Shown piece after piece: positions 8,037 to 17,310 of a stretch of DNA of 64,000 nt. The translations under genes and the position numbers were made by a program. Position 1 is the stretch's first letter, and each line of letters opens with the position of its first letter. Below the pieces are notes generated by a model, which was given only the letters and a program-made list of their open reading frames with translations, ran no database searches and was not told where the DNA came from. The stretch lies in assembly GCA_964531265.1 (NCBI GenBank), contig CAZHDW010000004.1:62001-126000 (forward strand), read 5' to 3'. This DNA is from Hominenteromicrobium sp964531265. Its GTDB lineage: Bacteria; Bacillota; Clostridia; Oscillospirales; Acutalibacteraceae.

Positions 8037-11000
8037 TTAATCTTTCGGCCTCGTTATCGGACGATCGAGCCAGAAGGAATAAAGCATGCATTCCCGGATA
8101 GTCTTTCCCGTCACGCGCTCCATGGCCTCACTGTAAAGAATAAGCTGAGTGCCGTAGCGATCCCACAATTCCGTGTCATCATAACACCTGTCGGTCTTAA
8201 AGTCAACTATTATCAGTTGTCCGTTTTCCTCAAACATGCAGTCCACCGCGCCCTGAATTATAAGCTGCTGCTCGGCATCCTCACCTGTCAGACTCTCATT
8301 GATGAGCCTTGCCGGAACGGATGCAATAAATCGCTGCTCCTTATAAACCTCATTTGAATTCAATATTCTCTTTCCGAGCGCACCCTCAAAGAATCTTTCA
8401 ACCTTTTTCCTGTTGACGACGCTCGCCTGCTCGGGTGTTAGGTATTTGTCACGCACAAGGCGCTCAAGCTCGGAATCAACGCATTTTTCAGCCGCTCTAA
8501 AGTCTGCAAACTGCATGAAATCATGCATTGCCGTGCCGCGCTCGGCGGGAGTCATACCCTTGGCACCGAGGAAGGCCGGACGCGACAGTGTCAGCTCCTC
8601 TGCGCGTTTAGCTTTTACGGCAGCTAAGCCCGAAGCGGACACTTTAGTCGGCATTTCGGTTTGCCGCTTATACGGGTACTCATACTGTATGGCAGTCTTT
8701 ATGCGCTCAACCATGGTCTCATCCGCCTGTGCTGCGATTTCGGACTCGGCTTCCACATTTCTTGCAGACGTCCCATAGTAGCGCGAGACTATATTCCAAG
8801 GAGTGAAGAACTCCCTGTAAATGAGGTCGCTGTCCATGCCGATGCGCTTGCGGAGCTTTTCACCGTCCGGATGCCGCAAAGAGCACAGCATCAGCCACTG
8901 GGCAATGCTCTTTACGTTATTTACCGCATATGGAGCTATACGCGCCTCCTGAGTTATCTGCGACGAGAGCTTTTGCAGGTCTCCGTCAAGATTCTTGACC
9001 GTCGACAGCATTATCAGCTTCTCTTTTGCTCTCGTCATGGCCACATAGAAGACTCTTAGCTCCTCCGCAGCATCACTGTCCGACAGCGCAAGAGATATTG
9101 CTTCTCTCGGAAGTGTCGTTCTGCGAGCGCCCGTTACGGGATCGGTCAGTCTTATGCCGAGGCCGAGCGTCGGATGCAGTCTCATATCGTCACGGTCTAC
9201 CACAAACTGCCTTGCACAGCCGCCGATGATGCACACAGGGAACTCCAGACCCTTTGATTTATGTATGCTCATAACACGAACAACATTCGCATTTTCGGAT
9301 ACAATATTTGCAGACTCCATATCCGAGCGATTCTTCTTCAGCCGCTCCACAAAACGGACAAAGCCCGAAACTCCGTTGTAGCCATACGCTTCATATTCCG
9401 CGGCGTATTTTTCAAGCAGGCGTATGTTTGCAAGCCTGTTTTCCCCACCCGGCATTGAACGTACAAGATTCTCAAAGCCCGTTTCCGTACAGAGAGTGTT
9501 AATAAACCTATCCGACGGCATGGTAGCTGCCAGTATTCTGTATCGTGCTATTTCCTCCCTGACCCTTGCAAATCTCGGATCCTCCGATCTTAGCATGGAG
9601 ACATACAGACTTTCCGAAGCATGGCCGCTTCGGAGTATTGCCATATCATTTGCCGTAAAGCCGTAGATTGGGCTCATCAGGACGGACAGCAGCGGAATAT
9701 CCTGGTTCGGGTTGTCTATCACATTCAGGAACGACAGCATCACCGCCACCTCACCGGCCGCAAAGAAGCCGCCGCTCACAGCCGCCCACGCAGGTATCCC
9801 ATATGTCCTGAGATTCTCCGCATATATCGGCCCGTGCTGATTGGCACTTCTCAGCAGAACACAGAAATCCTTGTAGGTCACCGGTCTTTCACTGCCGTCC
9901 TCGGTAACAGTAAAGCCCGAAGCGATCATTTCGTTTATTATTTCCGCTATTCTTCTCGGCTCGAGCTCATCCGCCCCCTCGCCGTCAATATCCTCAAGGA
10001 ATTCCACAACGGTCTCACAGCCGGCCTTTTCCGCATAAGCGGCACCTGCCACAAGCTTCTCCTCGTCATCATAGTCGATTCCGCCGGCTTCCCGGGACAT
10101 CAATTGCGAAAATACAAAATTGACGCTCTCCGTTACCTCCTTGCGAGAACGGAAATTTCTGTCGAGAACTATTGTTGCCGGATAATTATCGCTTTCCCGG
10201 TCGTATTTTTCAAATTCATCCTTGTAGCCGATGAAGATATCCGGCATTGCCTGGCGAAAACTGTATATGCTCTGTTTGACATCGCCGACCATGAAGCGGT
10301 TGGAATTATTCTTAGACACAGCCCTGAACAGGTAATCCTGCGCATCGTTCGTATCCTGATATTCATCCGTCATGACCTCGTCAAAGCGCGCCGCGACCAG
10401 CTCTGCTGTCTCCGTTCTTTCATATCCGTTTGGAGTGTCACGCAGAAAGAGCTTCAGTGCATAGTGCTCAAGATCGCTGAAATCGACAAGATTCTTTGCG
10501 CGCTTCTTTTCGCTGTATACCTCATCGAACCTCAAGACAGCCCGACTGAGCGTTTCCGCAAGTGGCCTTATTCTTTCAACCTCCGCACGGCACTCCGCAT
10601 CCGTGGATGCAAACAGTGTCTGGAGCGATCCGAGCTCCTTCTTGACGGTGTTTCTCATGTCTGTAACGCGCTCCTTGCGAGGGTCGCCTCCGCTGTATGA
10701 GCCCATACGCGCAAAGCTCAAACGGCCTATGGCACTTACAAACTCATCCCATCTGCCCGAGCCTACCACCTCAATGAAGCCGTTTATCATGCTGACATCG
10801 CTCAGAAGCGTGTCCCCATAGGACTTTAAGAGTCCCTCATCGTCCAATATCAAGTCATATGCGTCGCGAATGAGCCTCAGAGAATACTCCAGCACCTGTT
10901 CGGCACGCTTCAACGCCATTTTCCCCCATTCGGTCTCTTCGATCGGCTTTGATGCATCAAATGCTTCGGTCATCTCACGAAGCCATTTTTCCGGGAAGGG

Positions 11001-11549
11001 ATGGCTTCGCGTATAGCCATACAGCTTCAACATCGCATCTATCAACCTCGAATCGTTCTTATCTCCGCTGATAGCATCCGCAAGGCTTCTGAAATCCGGC
11101 TGCTCATACAGTTCTCCGAGCACCTGAGAAACCGCCTCGCTCATCAGCTCCTCCTGCTGCTTATCGGAAACGACTGAAAAGTCCGGAGAAACGCCTATGA
11201 GATAGAAGAATTCCTTTACTACCGATGAACAAAAGCTGTCAACGGTGCATATCTGCGCCTGATGCAAGAGCAGCTGCTGACGCTTTAATCTCTCATTCTG
11301 CGGATTCTGCGCTATCATATCTATCAGCCTGCGCTCAATTCGTTCCTTCATTTCGGCTGCCGCCGCCTTTGTGAACGTAACAACGAGCATCCTGTCCGCA
11401 TCCGTCGGGTGTTCATCATCCGTCAAGCGTTCAATAACGCGTTCAACCAGTACGGCGGTTTTGCCGGAGCCGGCTGCCGCGGAAACCAGTATGGTTCCGT
11501 TACGGGCCTTTATCGCATCCGTTTGAGCCTGAGTCCATTTTGCTGCCAC
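8037..11549 (-). CDS. addA: ATP-dependent helicase/nuclease subunit AddA
   Basis: AddA is the UvrD-like helicase and one of two nucleases of AddAB, the Firmicute counterpart of RecBCD, which resects double-strand breaks for recombination. The protein has 1170 residues. Walker A is SAAAGSGKTAVL (about 23-34), helicase motif II is MTDEYQDTN, and GDVKQSIYSFRQA and VMSIHKSKGLEFP are further helicase motifs. The C-terminal RecB-type nuclease motif is IIVDFKTD. The GTG start abuts the addB TAG, and its ribosome binding site (AGGAGGGG) lies in the last codons of addB, so the two are translationally coupled. No terminator was seen between addA and the infC promoter. Confidence 0.96.
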   Translation of the reverse strand: MAAKWTQAQTDAIKARNGTILVSAAAGSGKTAVLVERVIERLTDDEHPTDADRMLVVTFTKAAAAEMKERIERRLIDMIAQNPQNERLKRQQLLLHQAQICTVDSFCSSVVKEFFYLIGVSPDFSVVSDKQQEELMSEAVSQVLGELYEQPDFRSLADAISGDKNDSRLIDAMLKLYGYTRSHPFPEKWLREMTEAFDASKPIEETEWGKMALKRAEQVLEYSLRLIRDAYDLILDDEGLLKSYGDTLLSDVSMINGFIEVVGSGRWDEFVSAIGRLSFARMGSYSGGDPRKERVTDMRNTVKKELGSLQTLFASTDAECRAEVERIRPLAETLSRAVLRFDEVYSEKKRAKNLVDFSDLEHYALKLFLRDTPNGYERTETAELVAARFDEVMTDEYQDTNDAQDYLFRAVSKNNSNRFMVGDVKQSIYSFRQAMPDIFIGYKDEFEKYDRESDNYPATIVLDRNFRSRKEVTESVNFVFSQLMSREAGGIDYDDEEKLVAGAAYAEKAGCETVVEFLEDIDGEGADELEPRRIAEIINEMIASGFTVTEDGSERPVTYKDFCVLLRSANQHGPIYAENLRTYGIPAWAAVSGGFFAAGEVAVMLSFLNVIDNPNQDIPLLSVLMSPIYGFTANDMAILRSGHASESLYVSMLRSEDPRFARVREEIARYRILAATMPSDRFINTLCTETGFENLVRSMPGGENRLANIRLLEKYAAEYEAYGYNGVSGFVRFVERLKKNRSDMESANIVSENANVVRVMSIHKSKGLEFPVCIIGGCARQFVVDRDDMRLHPTLGLGIRLTDPVTGARRTTLPREAISLALSDSDAAEELRVFYVAMTRAKEKLIMLSTVKNLDGDLQKLSSQITQEARIAPYAVNNVKSIAQWLMLCSLRHPDGEKLRKRIGMDSDLIYREFFTPWNIVSRYYGTSARNVEAESEIAAQADETMVERIKTAIQYEYPYKRQTEMPTKVSASGLAAVKAKRAEELTLSRPAFLGAKGMTPAERGTAMHDFMQFADFRAAEKCVDSELERLVRDKYLTPEQASVVNRKKVERFFEGALGKRILNSNEVYKEQRFIASVPARLINESLTGEDAEQQLIIQGAVDCMFEENGQLIIVDFKTDRCYDDTELWDRYGTQLILYSEAMERVTGKTIRECMLYSFWLDRPITRPKD

Positions 11550-14500
11550 CTATACCCCTCCTATCTCGCCCTTGAGCTTACTTATAATCTCATCATTGTC
11601 CATTCTGAAGCTTTCGGCAGGATCCGCCATTCTTTCCGAACCGCACACCGACGTATATGGACACCACGAGCATGAATTCGTATTATACATCAGGGGCTGA
11701 GCGGCCACATCGCCGTTTGCCAAGGTCTGTGCCATAGTAGCTATAAGGCTCTTCACATAGCTCATAACGATTCTCAGCGCAGGCTCATCTATCAGAGAGG
11801 CCGACTTTTTCAGCTCTCCGTTTTTCTTCATGGTGACAGGTATGTATTTACCGTTTATACCATCCTCCATGGCATTGGCTATCTCGATATCATTCAGCAC
11901 CAGACCATTCATTCTCAGCTTCTTTTCCGCACTTTCCAAAAGCTTCTCCGTACTCTCCGTCTTATCGGAATTAACAGTCGTCAGGAACGAGGGCATGTAG
12001 AGAATACCTGCCGGTTTGAGCTGCGTATTCTCGGTCAGTGCCGTAAGATATATCAGCATTTGCAGGCTGAGTCCATAGAGCACATCGTAAAGCTTAAAAT
12101 CCTTAATTCCGGTTTTATAGTCGATTATTCGGACATAATCGCCGTGCTCGGAATGGTACACATCAACTCTGTCTATAACACCGCCGACTGTAACAGAGCC
12201 GTTTTCCGTCGGAATTCTAAGCGGCGGAAATTCACTGCCGTATTGAAGTTGCAGCTCAAAATGCTCCGGCTTAAAGCGGCACACCTTAAGCTCTGCTGCG
12301 ACATGAAGTATCAGCTTTTCGGCAGTCTGTGCCATACGTGTGAATCTGTACTGCTCCTTTGCGGAAAGCGAATCAAAGCCTCCCATATTCTCATCGACAT
12401 ATTCCCTGATGCAAGCCTCTATTCTCGCCAATAGCGTATCGGTCGCCATTTTTTCTATCGGAGTTGACTTGCTGCCGATTATCTCCTCGAAGAGATAATG
12501 CATCAGGGTACCGTATTCGAGCGCATCCAGCTCTGCTGCGCGGCGCTCCTTGGCTCCAAGTCCATATCTGCAAAAATATCTGAATCTGCACTGATGATAG
12601 ACCTCTATCTGACTTGCGGAAAAGTACTTGTTTCCCCTGAATATCTGCTCGGAAACGTCTCTTTCAAGCTTTGCATGTGCCATGCGTTCTCCGCCGCCAA
12701 GCGCAGATATTCGTCCAGAGAATTCCGGGATATCTCCGAGAGCAGCCTTCAACGAAGCGGTTTCGACAGAGTTGCTCGTATACATTGACGCCAACTGCGA
12801 AAATGCCGCCTCCGGTGCATTAGCAAAGAAGATAGGATCATGCTTTTCTATGATTTTCTTGCCGGGAAAGACCGACATTACGGCTGTAACGAGCTCACTC
12901 GGTGTCTTGGCCTCCTTACCGTCAGTCGCAGGAAAGCTTAAATACAACCTTTCGGAAGCGGCGCACATAGCGGAATATGCCAGGAACTGCTCCTGTATCA
13001 TGCAGTCCTCCGCCGTATCAGTCAGCGGCAGCTCAAGCGACAGCAGCTCACGGCGCTCTATATCGCTGAATATACCATTGGCTGTAGGTATCATCGGGAA
13101 TTCGCCCTGAACGACTCCGACAAGAAAGACTACCTTGGGCTCGGATGAGCGAATTCTGTCCGCCGTACCGAAGGTTATACTGTCCATGCTCTGTGGGATG
13201 TCGTACACATCCTCTCCGCGCATTATTTCCCTTAAAAGCCTTGCATACTTTTCCGAGCTTATCGGCTGAGTACCGAGAACTCCGACCATCTGATCGAGCA
13301 CGCTCATGAGCAGCTCCCAGATGCGGAGCTGAGCGTCCTTTAGCTCCGGATGCCCTGCATACTCAAGGGAAGCGCACAGCTGCGGCAGAGTGGTCTCCAA
13401 TTCATAATCCGAAAGCAAAGTGTATATCGCCTCGGATATGGTCTCACTGTTCGCGTCGGTAATCGAATCGGAAAAACGTCGCAGCGGCTCAATAACACGC
13501 AGCCGTATAGAGTTAAGAGCTTCAAGTGTGCCGGCAGCGGCCTCATCCATCGGCTTTCCGTAGCCCTCCGGATGCTTCTCGAAAGGACTTTGCCACGCCC
13601 TTTTGCCATTTAGCTTCCATGTAAAGATATAGTTTTCGAGTAGGGATATCTCCTCGATAGTCAATGCGGTCAAGCCGGTTTTCAGCATATTGAGAATGTC
13701 ATCCGACTGCCAGCCGCTGTTGACAATATCGAACGCGGAGACCACGAACCTCATGAGAGGCTCGGAATCTATTGCGCGCGCCTCGGACATAAAGGCCGGG
13801 ATATCCCAGCGGCGAAATGCAGCCGACAAAAGCCTTGTGTATCTGTCGGGATTTCTGCAAATGACTGAAATATCCCTGTACCGATAATCCCCGCTGATGA
13901 CCAGTTCTCTGATCTTTGCGGCTATAATCTCAGCCTCTTCATACGGAGAAGCGGCCTTGAACACCTCGACCATATCGCCGTCATCGGCTGTAAAGCTGTT
14001 CTCCAGCATAGCAGACTCAACCGCCACAAGCTGCTTGTTTGTAAAGCGAAACTGCTTGTCGAAAGATTTCGGTGCCGCGACCTTTATGTTGTTCTCCCTT
14101 GCTATACGTATAAGCTTTGAAGCAGTCTTTCGCACGGACGAAAAAATGTCCTGCTTTTCGGTATTGAGATCATCACAGCAAAGTGCAATTGAGAGCTTGC
14201 GGCTGTGCTGCATCATATGCTTCAGGATGCGGTACTCCTGCTCCGTAAAACCATCAAAGGCATCGACTGCAATGACGGTATCCTCAAAAAAGTCAGGATG
14301 CTCCGCAAAAAGCGCATCAAGCTTCGTAAGGTCGTCCATCGGATCGAGCCAGCTCTGCTCCACAAGAGCGTTGTACGTACCGAAAATAATGGCCAATTCT
14401 CTGACCTTTTGCGATAACCCCTTCTCCGATATTCTATCCGCAGTCTCCGAAAGAGCATCCGGAGTGATGCCGCAAAGCTTCATCTCGCCCACTGCGTTCA

Positions 14501-14852
14501 GCATAGCATCCGTCATATGACCGGTAGCCGCACTTTTTTCAAAAATCGTCAGATTGTCAACACAGGCTTCTATAGCAAGCGTCATCAATATTCTTCGGCC
14601 GCCATCGGAAAGCCTTTTTCCGGCACCGCCGCCGTATTTGAGAAATGCAGCATCCGCCAACCTCGTAAAGCTGTACACCTTTGTACTGTTAGCGGCCTTT
14701 ACGCCATATTTCTCCAGTATTGCTCTTTCCGTCTCAAATGAATATTGCTCAGGGACAAGTAGTATAGCTTTACAGTCTTTTTCGCTATTCAGCATGCTTC
14801 TGAGATACTCTGTTTTGCCCGTACCGGCTCTTCCAAGGATGAGCTCAAGCAT
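11550..14852 (-). CDS. addB: ATP-dependent helicase/nuclease subunit AddB
   Basis: AddB is the second nuclease and the recombination-hotspot-recognising subunit of AddAB. The protein has 1100 residues. An N-terminal Walker A is GRAGTGKTEYL. The C-terminal nuclease domain has IIDYKTG. Four cysteines typical of the AddB iron-sulfur staple are visible: one in YHQCRFRYFC and three in the C-x2-C-x5-C segment CSWCPYTSVC. The ATG at 14852 is preceded by AAGGGGGT; in-frame codons further upstream run into spoIIR and were rejected. It follows spoIIR by 34 bases with no terminator, so it may share that transcript in sporulating cells. Confidence 0.95.
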   Translation of the reverse strand: MLELILGRAGTGKTEYLRSMLNSEKDCKAILLVPEQYSFETERAILEKYGVKAANSTKVYSFTRLADAAFLKYGGGAGKRLSDGGRRILMTLAIEACVDNLTIFEKSAATGHMTDAMLNAVGEMKLCGITPDALSETADRISEKGLSQKVRELAIIFGTYNALVEQSWLDPMDDLTKLDALFAEHPDFFEDTVIAVDAFDGFTEQEYRILKHMMQHSRKLSIALCCDDLNTEKQDIFSSVRKTASKLIRIARENNIKVAAPKSFDKQFRFTNKQLVAVESAMLENSFTADDGDMVEVFKAASPYEEAEIIAAKIRELVISGDYRYRDISVICRNPDRYTRLLSAAFRRWDIPAFMSEARAIDSEPLMRFVVSAFDIVNSGWQSDDILNMLKTGLTALTIEEISLLENYIFTWKLNGKRAWQSPFEKHPEGYGKPMDEAAAGTLEALNSIRLRVIEPLRRFSDSITDANSETISEAIYTLLSDYELETTLPQLCASLEYAGHPELKDAQLRIWELLMSVLDQMVGVLGTQPISSEKYARLLREIMRGEDVYDIPQSMDSITFGTADRIRSSEPKVVFLVGVVQGEFPMIPTANGIFSDIERRELLSLELPLTDTAEDCMIQEQFLAYSAMCAASERLYLSFPATDGKEAKTPSELVTAVMSVFPGKKIIEKHDPIFFANAPEAAFSQLASMYTSNSVETASLKAALGDIPEFSGRISALGGGERMAHAKLERDVSEQIFRGNKYFSASQIEVYHQCRFRYFCRYGLGAKERRAAELDALEYGTLMHYLFEEIIGSKSTPIEKMATDTLLARIEACIREYVDENMGGFDSLSAKEQYRFTRMAQTAEKLILHVAAELKVCRFKPEHFELQLQYGSEFPPLRIPTENGSVTVGGVIDRVDVYHSEHGDYVRIIDYKTGIKDFKLYDVLYGLSLQMLIYLTALTENTQLKPAGILYMPSFLTTVNSDKTESTEKLLESAEKKLRMNGLVLNDIEIANAMEDGINGKYIPVTMKKNGELKKSASLIDEPALRIVMSYVKSLIATMAQTLANGDVAAQPLMYNTNSCSWCPYTSVCGSERMADPAESFRMDNDEIISKLKGEIGGV

Positions 14853-14886
14853 TTTTTCGACCCCCTTTTCCTTTTTACCTATTCTA

Positions 14887-15495
14887 TCACATATCATGTC
14901 CTGCGTCAAAAAATTCGAGCAGTTTATTGAACAATTCAACACATCTAAGCTTTATTATAAGTCCATTCTCATCACTGACGCAGTCAAATTCTTCCACATG
15001 ACTTGAGCCCGATAAGCAAACTGTGGGGTATATGACACACCACCAGTTTTTACCCTCTGCTTCACCGATATCGACTCTCAGGGTTCTGTATTTGCCCGCC
15101 GGAAGCTTACCGAAATCATAAGAGCGAGTCGGAAAATACTCGTCATGTATTGTTACGCTTGCAGTTTGCCCGGTAATGTGTGTTGCCAGCACGCGGTTAG
15201 CCGCCGCCTCAAGGCTTTCCATATGCGTACAAATAACTCCGACCGCCGAATCAAAATCATCACTCTCGAAAAATAATTTTTCTGCTTCTCTTAGAATTGA
15301 ATCCCTAACAGCCAATTTTATGTTCTGATCCGCTTCGCTGTCCGAATTTGCCCGTACATGCAGTCTTACCACATTTTGTTCCGCCTTAACGCATTCCGCC
15401 GAAAAGCCTGTCAGGCTGACCAGCATAGAAAGTATAAAGCCACACGCCAATGCTCTGAGTATTCTGCCTGTTTTACATGCTTTTGTCACAATCAT
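14887..15495 (-). CDS. spoIIR: Stage II sporulation protein R (SpoIIR)
   Basis: SpoIIR is the forespore-made signalling protein that triggers SpoIIGA to process pro-sigma-E in the mother cell. The protein has 202 residues. An N-terminal signal/anchor segment (about 9-30) is followed by the family core VVRLHVRANSDSEADQNIKL, AVRDSILREAE and a tryptophan-rich NWWCVIYPTVCL segment. The family is confined to endospore formers, so it is strong evidence for the sporulating nature of this organism. A candidate sigma-F promoter lies about 40 bases upstream. Directly followed by addB and addA. Confidence 0.93.
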   Translation of the reverse strand: MIVTKACKTGRILRALACGFILSMLVSLTGFSAECVKAEQNVVRLHVRANSDSEADQNIKLAVRDSILREAEKLFFESDDFDSAVGVICTHMESLEAAANRVLATHITGQTASVTIHDEYFPTRSYDFGKLPAGKYRTLRVDIGEAEGKNWWCVIYPTVCLSGSSHVEEFDCVSDENGLIIKLRCVELFNKLLEFFDAGHDM

Positions 15496-15543
15496 TGCCT
15501 CTTTTCTACAAAATAGCTAAATATCGAATTGAATTTTCGTATA

Positions 15544-15573
15544 GAATATTGGCAGATTTTTCTGATTTTATAC
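15544..15573 (-). promoter_or_regulatory. Candidate sigma-F promoter of spoIIR
   Basis: On the minus strand GTATA (15569-15573) is followed after 15 bases by GCCAATATTC (15544-15553). This resembles the sigma-F consensus (GYATA, then GGnnAnAnT), with one mismatch in the -10. spoIIR is a known sigma-F gene in Bacillus, so the position is apt. Matched by eye only. Confidence 0.45.
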
Positions 15574-15602
15574 TTTCACTTTTCGAAACTTTGGACTATA
15601 AT
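15574..15602 (+). promoter_or_regulatory. Putative promoter of the nucleoside hydrolase gene
   Basis: TTTCAC (15574-15579) and a perfect TATAAT (15597-15602) are 17 bases apart. It begins right beside the divergent spoIIR promoter, within a 137-base shared intergenic region. Confidence 0.5.
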
Positions 15603-15632
15603 GTAACTACAAATCGGAGGGAGTTGTTTTAG

Positions 15633-16571
15633 ATGAAAAAAGCATGGGAAATGAACATACCGTCGGATGCCGAGCTCATCAAGCGATTGCAAAAGCCGAG
15701 CGGTCAAATAGACGTCGTTTTGGATACCGACACCTATAATGAAATCGACGATCAATACGCATTGTCATATATGATAAAGAATCCTGAGCGTCTAAACGTT
15801 AAGGCAATCTATGCCGCACCGTATTTTAATGATAAATCCACATCCCCTAAGGACGGCATGGAAAGGAGCTATGCTGAGATATTGAAGTTGCTCGAGCTGC
15901 TCGGTAGAACCGATCTTAACGACTGTGTTTTCAAGGGCTCCGAGACCTATTTGCCCGACGAAGAGACACCTGTGGCTTCAAATGCCGCCGAGGATCTCGT
16001 AAAGCGCGCTATGAAATATTCTGCCGAGTCCCCTCTCTACGTGGTCGCAATAGGTGCTATAACAAATATCGCTTCTGCAATACTTATTGAGCCTGCTATA
16101 CGCGACCGCATTGTCGTGGTATGGCTTGGTGGTCATGCTATTAACTGGCCCAATAATGCCGAGTTCAATCTGATGCAGGATGTAGCTGCCGCCAGAATCA
16201 TATTCGGCTGTGGCGTACCCCTGGTGCAGCTTCCCTGCAACGGAGTTGTCTCTTCGTTTGCTATCAGCGAGCCTGAATTCAAAGAGTATTTTCACGGCAA
16301 AAACGAGCTTTGCACATATCTTGCGGAATACTCCATTGCCGAGGGCAGACGCTGCTCCAAGATAAAAACCTGGTCACGCGTCATCTGGGATGTTACGGCC
16401 GTTGCATGGCTGCTCGGCGATGATTTTATGTCGGACACCATCATTCACAGCCCGATACCGCAGTATGACAACAGCCTTGCATTCTCCGAAACCAGACATT
16501 TTATCCGATATGTGTATTCGATAAATCGTGACAAGCTCCTTGAGGATCTTGTGGACAAGCTTACAAACTGA
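15633..16571 (+). CDS. Inosine-uridine-preferring-type nucleoside hydrolase
   Basis: This family hydrolyses the N-glycosidic bond of ribonucleosides, feeding base and ribose salvage. The protein has 312 residues. The calcium-binding motif DTDTYNEIDDQYAL (31-44) is the extended bacterial form with two extra residues before the DD pair. Later family segments include AIGAITNIASAI and NWPNNAEFNLMQDVAAA. CGGAGGGAG precedes the ATG. It is followed after 50 bases by a P-loop kinase, and the two may be one transcript ended by the terminator at 17241. Exact nucleoside preference cannot be told. Confidence 0.88.
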   Translation: MKKAWEMNIPSDAELIKRLQKPSGQIDVVLDTDTYNEIDDQYALSYMIKNPERLNVKAIYAAPYFNDKSTSPKDGMERSYAEILKLLELLGRTDLNDCVFKGSETYLPDEETPVASNAAEDLVKRAMKYSAESPLYVVAIGAITNIASAILIEPAIRDRIVVVWLGGHAINWPNNAEFNLMQDVAAARIIFGCGVPLVQLPCNGVVSSFAISEPEFKEYFHGKNELCTYLAEYSIAEGRRCSKIKTWSRVIWDVTAVAWLLGDDFMSDTIIHSPIPQYDNSLAFSETRHFIRYVYSINRDKLLEDLVDKLTN

Positions 16572-16622
16572 CAAATGCGATGAGTTGTACATAAATTGCA
16601 ATTATGAAAGGTCTGCTGTATC

Positions 16623-17207
16623 ATGAAAAAAATGATTTTTGTGGCTTCCCCACCGGCTTGCGGTAAAACCCGGCTTTCAAAACGTTTAGCTTCGGCCTTA
16701 AAGCACGTGGTCTATCTCGATAAAGACACCTTGATTCCGCTTTCGCATCAAATTTTCAAGGTCGTCGGCGAGCCCTGCGACCGCAGCTCACAGTTTTTCG
16801 AGGAGAATATCCGCGATTACGAATATGAGGCAATCCTTGCCCTCGGCTTTGAGGCATTGCGTTATGCCGATACCGTGCTTATAAATGCGCCGTTTACAAA
16901 GGAAATACGCGACCCCGAATACATAGCCGGTCTGAGAGAACGTCTGGCCGAATATGATGCAAAGCTCTGTGCAATATGGATAGTCACCGATATAGATGTA
17001 TGCAAGGCACGAATGATGAAGCGAAAATCAGATCGTGACACCTGGAAAATGGAGCACTGGGATGAGTATGTGAAGCGTCTTGATTTCAGCATACCGGAGG
17101 CTCTTCGCCTTGAAGGTCAGCCCGACAGCCTGCTTCTCTATTATAATTCAAATGACGAGCTTGCCGATGCATCCTTTGCGCGTATTCTTCCTATTTTGGA
17201 TAACTGA
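16623..17207 (+). CDS. P-loop ATP-binding protein, putative small-molecule kinase
   Basis: A 194-residue protein with an N-terminal Walker A-like segment (ASPPACGKTRLSKRLA, about 8-23) resembling AAA_33/zeta-type kinases. The first glycine of the usual GxxxxGK is replaced by Ser-Pro. YLDKDTLIPL supplies the acidic residue usual after strand 2, and a late arginine-rich region (MMKRKSDRDTWK) resembles a lid. It could phosphorylate a nucleoside or sugar released by the upstream hydrolase; that link is inference from adjacency. I do not recognise a specific gene. Confidence 0.7.
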   Translation: MKKMIFVASPPACGKTRLSKRLASALKHVVYLDKDTLIPLSHQIFKVVGEPCDRSSQFFEENIRDYEYEAILALGFEALRYADTVLINAPFTKEIRDPEYIAGLRERLAEYDAKLCAIWIVTDIDVCKARMMKRKSDRDTWKMEHWDEYVKRLDFSIPEALRLEGQPDSLLLYYNSNDELADASFARILPILDN

Positions 17208-17240
17208 CAGCCTTTCTCACCAATAATACAAATACAAGCT

Positions 17241-17284
17241 AAATGGACATGGTCTTTAATCAAAAGGCCATGTCCATTTTTTAC
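17241..17284 (+). terminator. Bidirectional terminator between convergent genes
   Basis: A perfect 12-bp stem (17241-17252 with 17268-17279) is followed by a T run on the plus strand. It lies between the ends of two converging transcripts and can also serve the minus-strand FAD gene. Confidence 0.8.
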
Positions 17285-17310
17285 GGATATTTGAAAAACG
17301 CAACTCTTAT

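Noticed and set aside
9621..10700. A 359-codon open frame on the plus strand
   Set aside because: It is antisense to the conserved helicase region of addA; no start signal was found.
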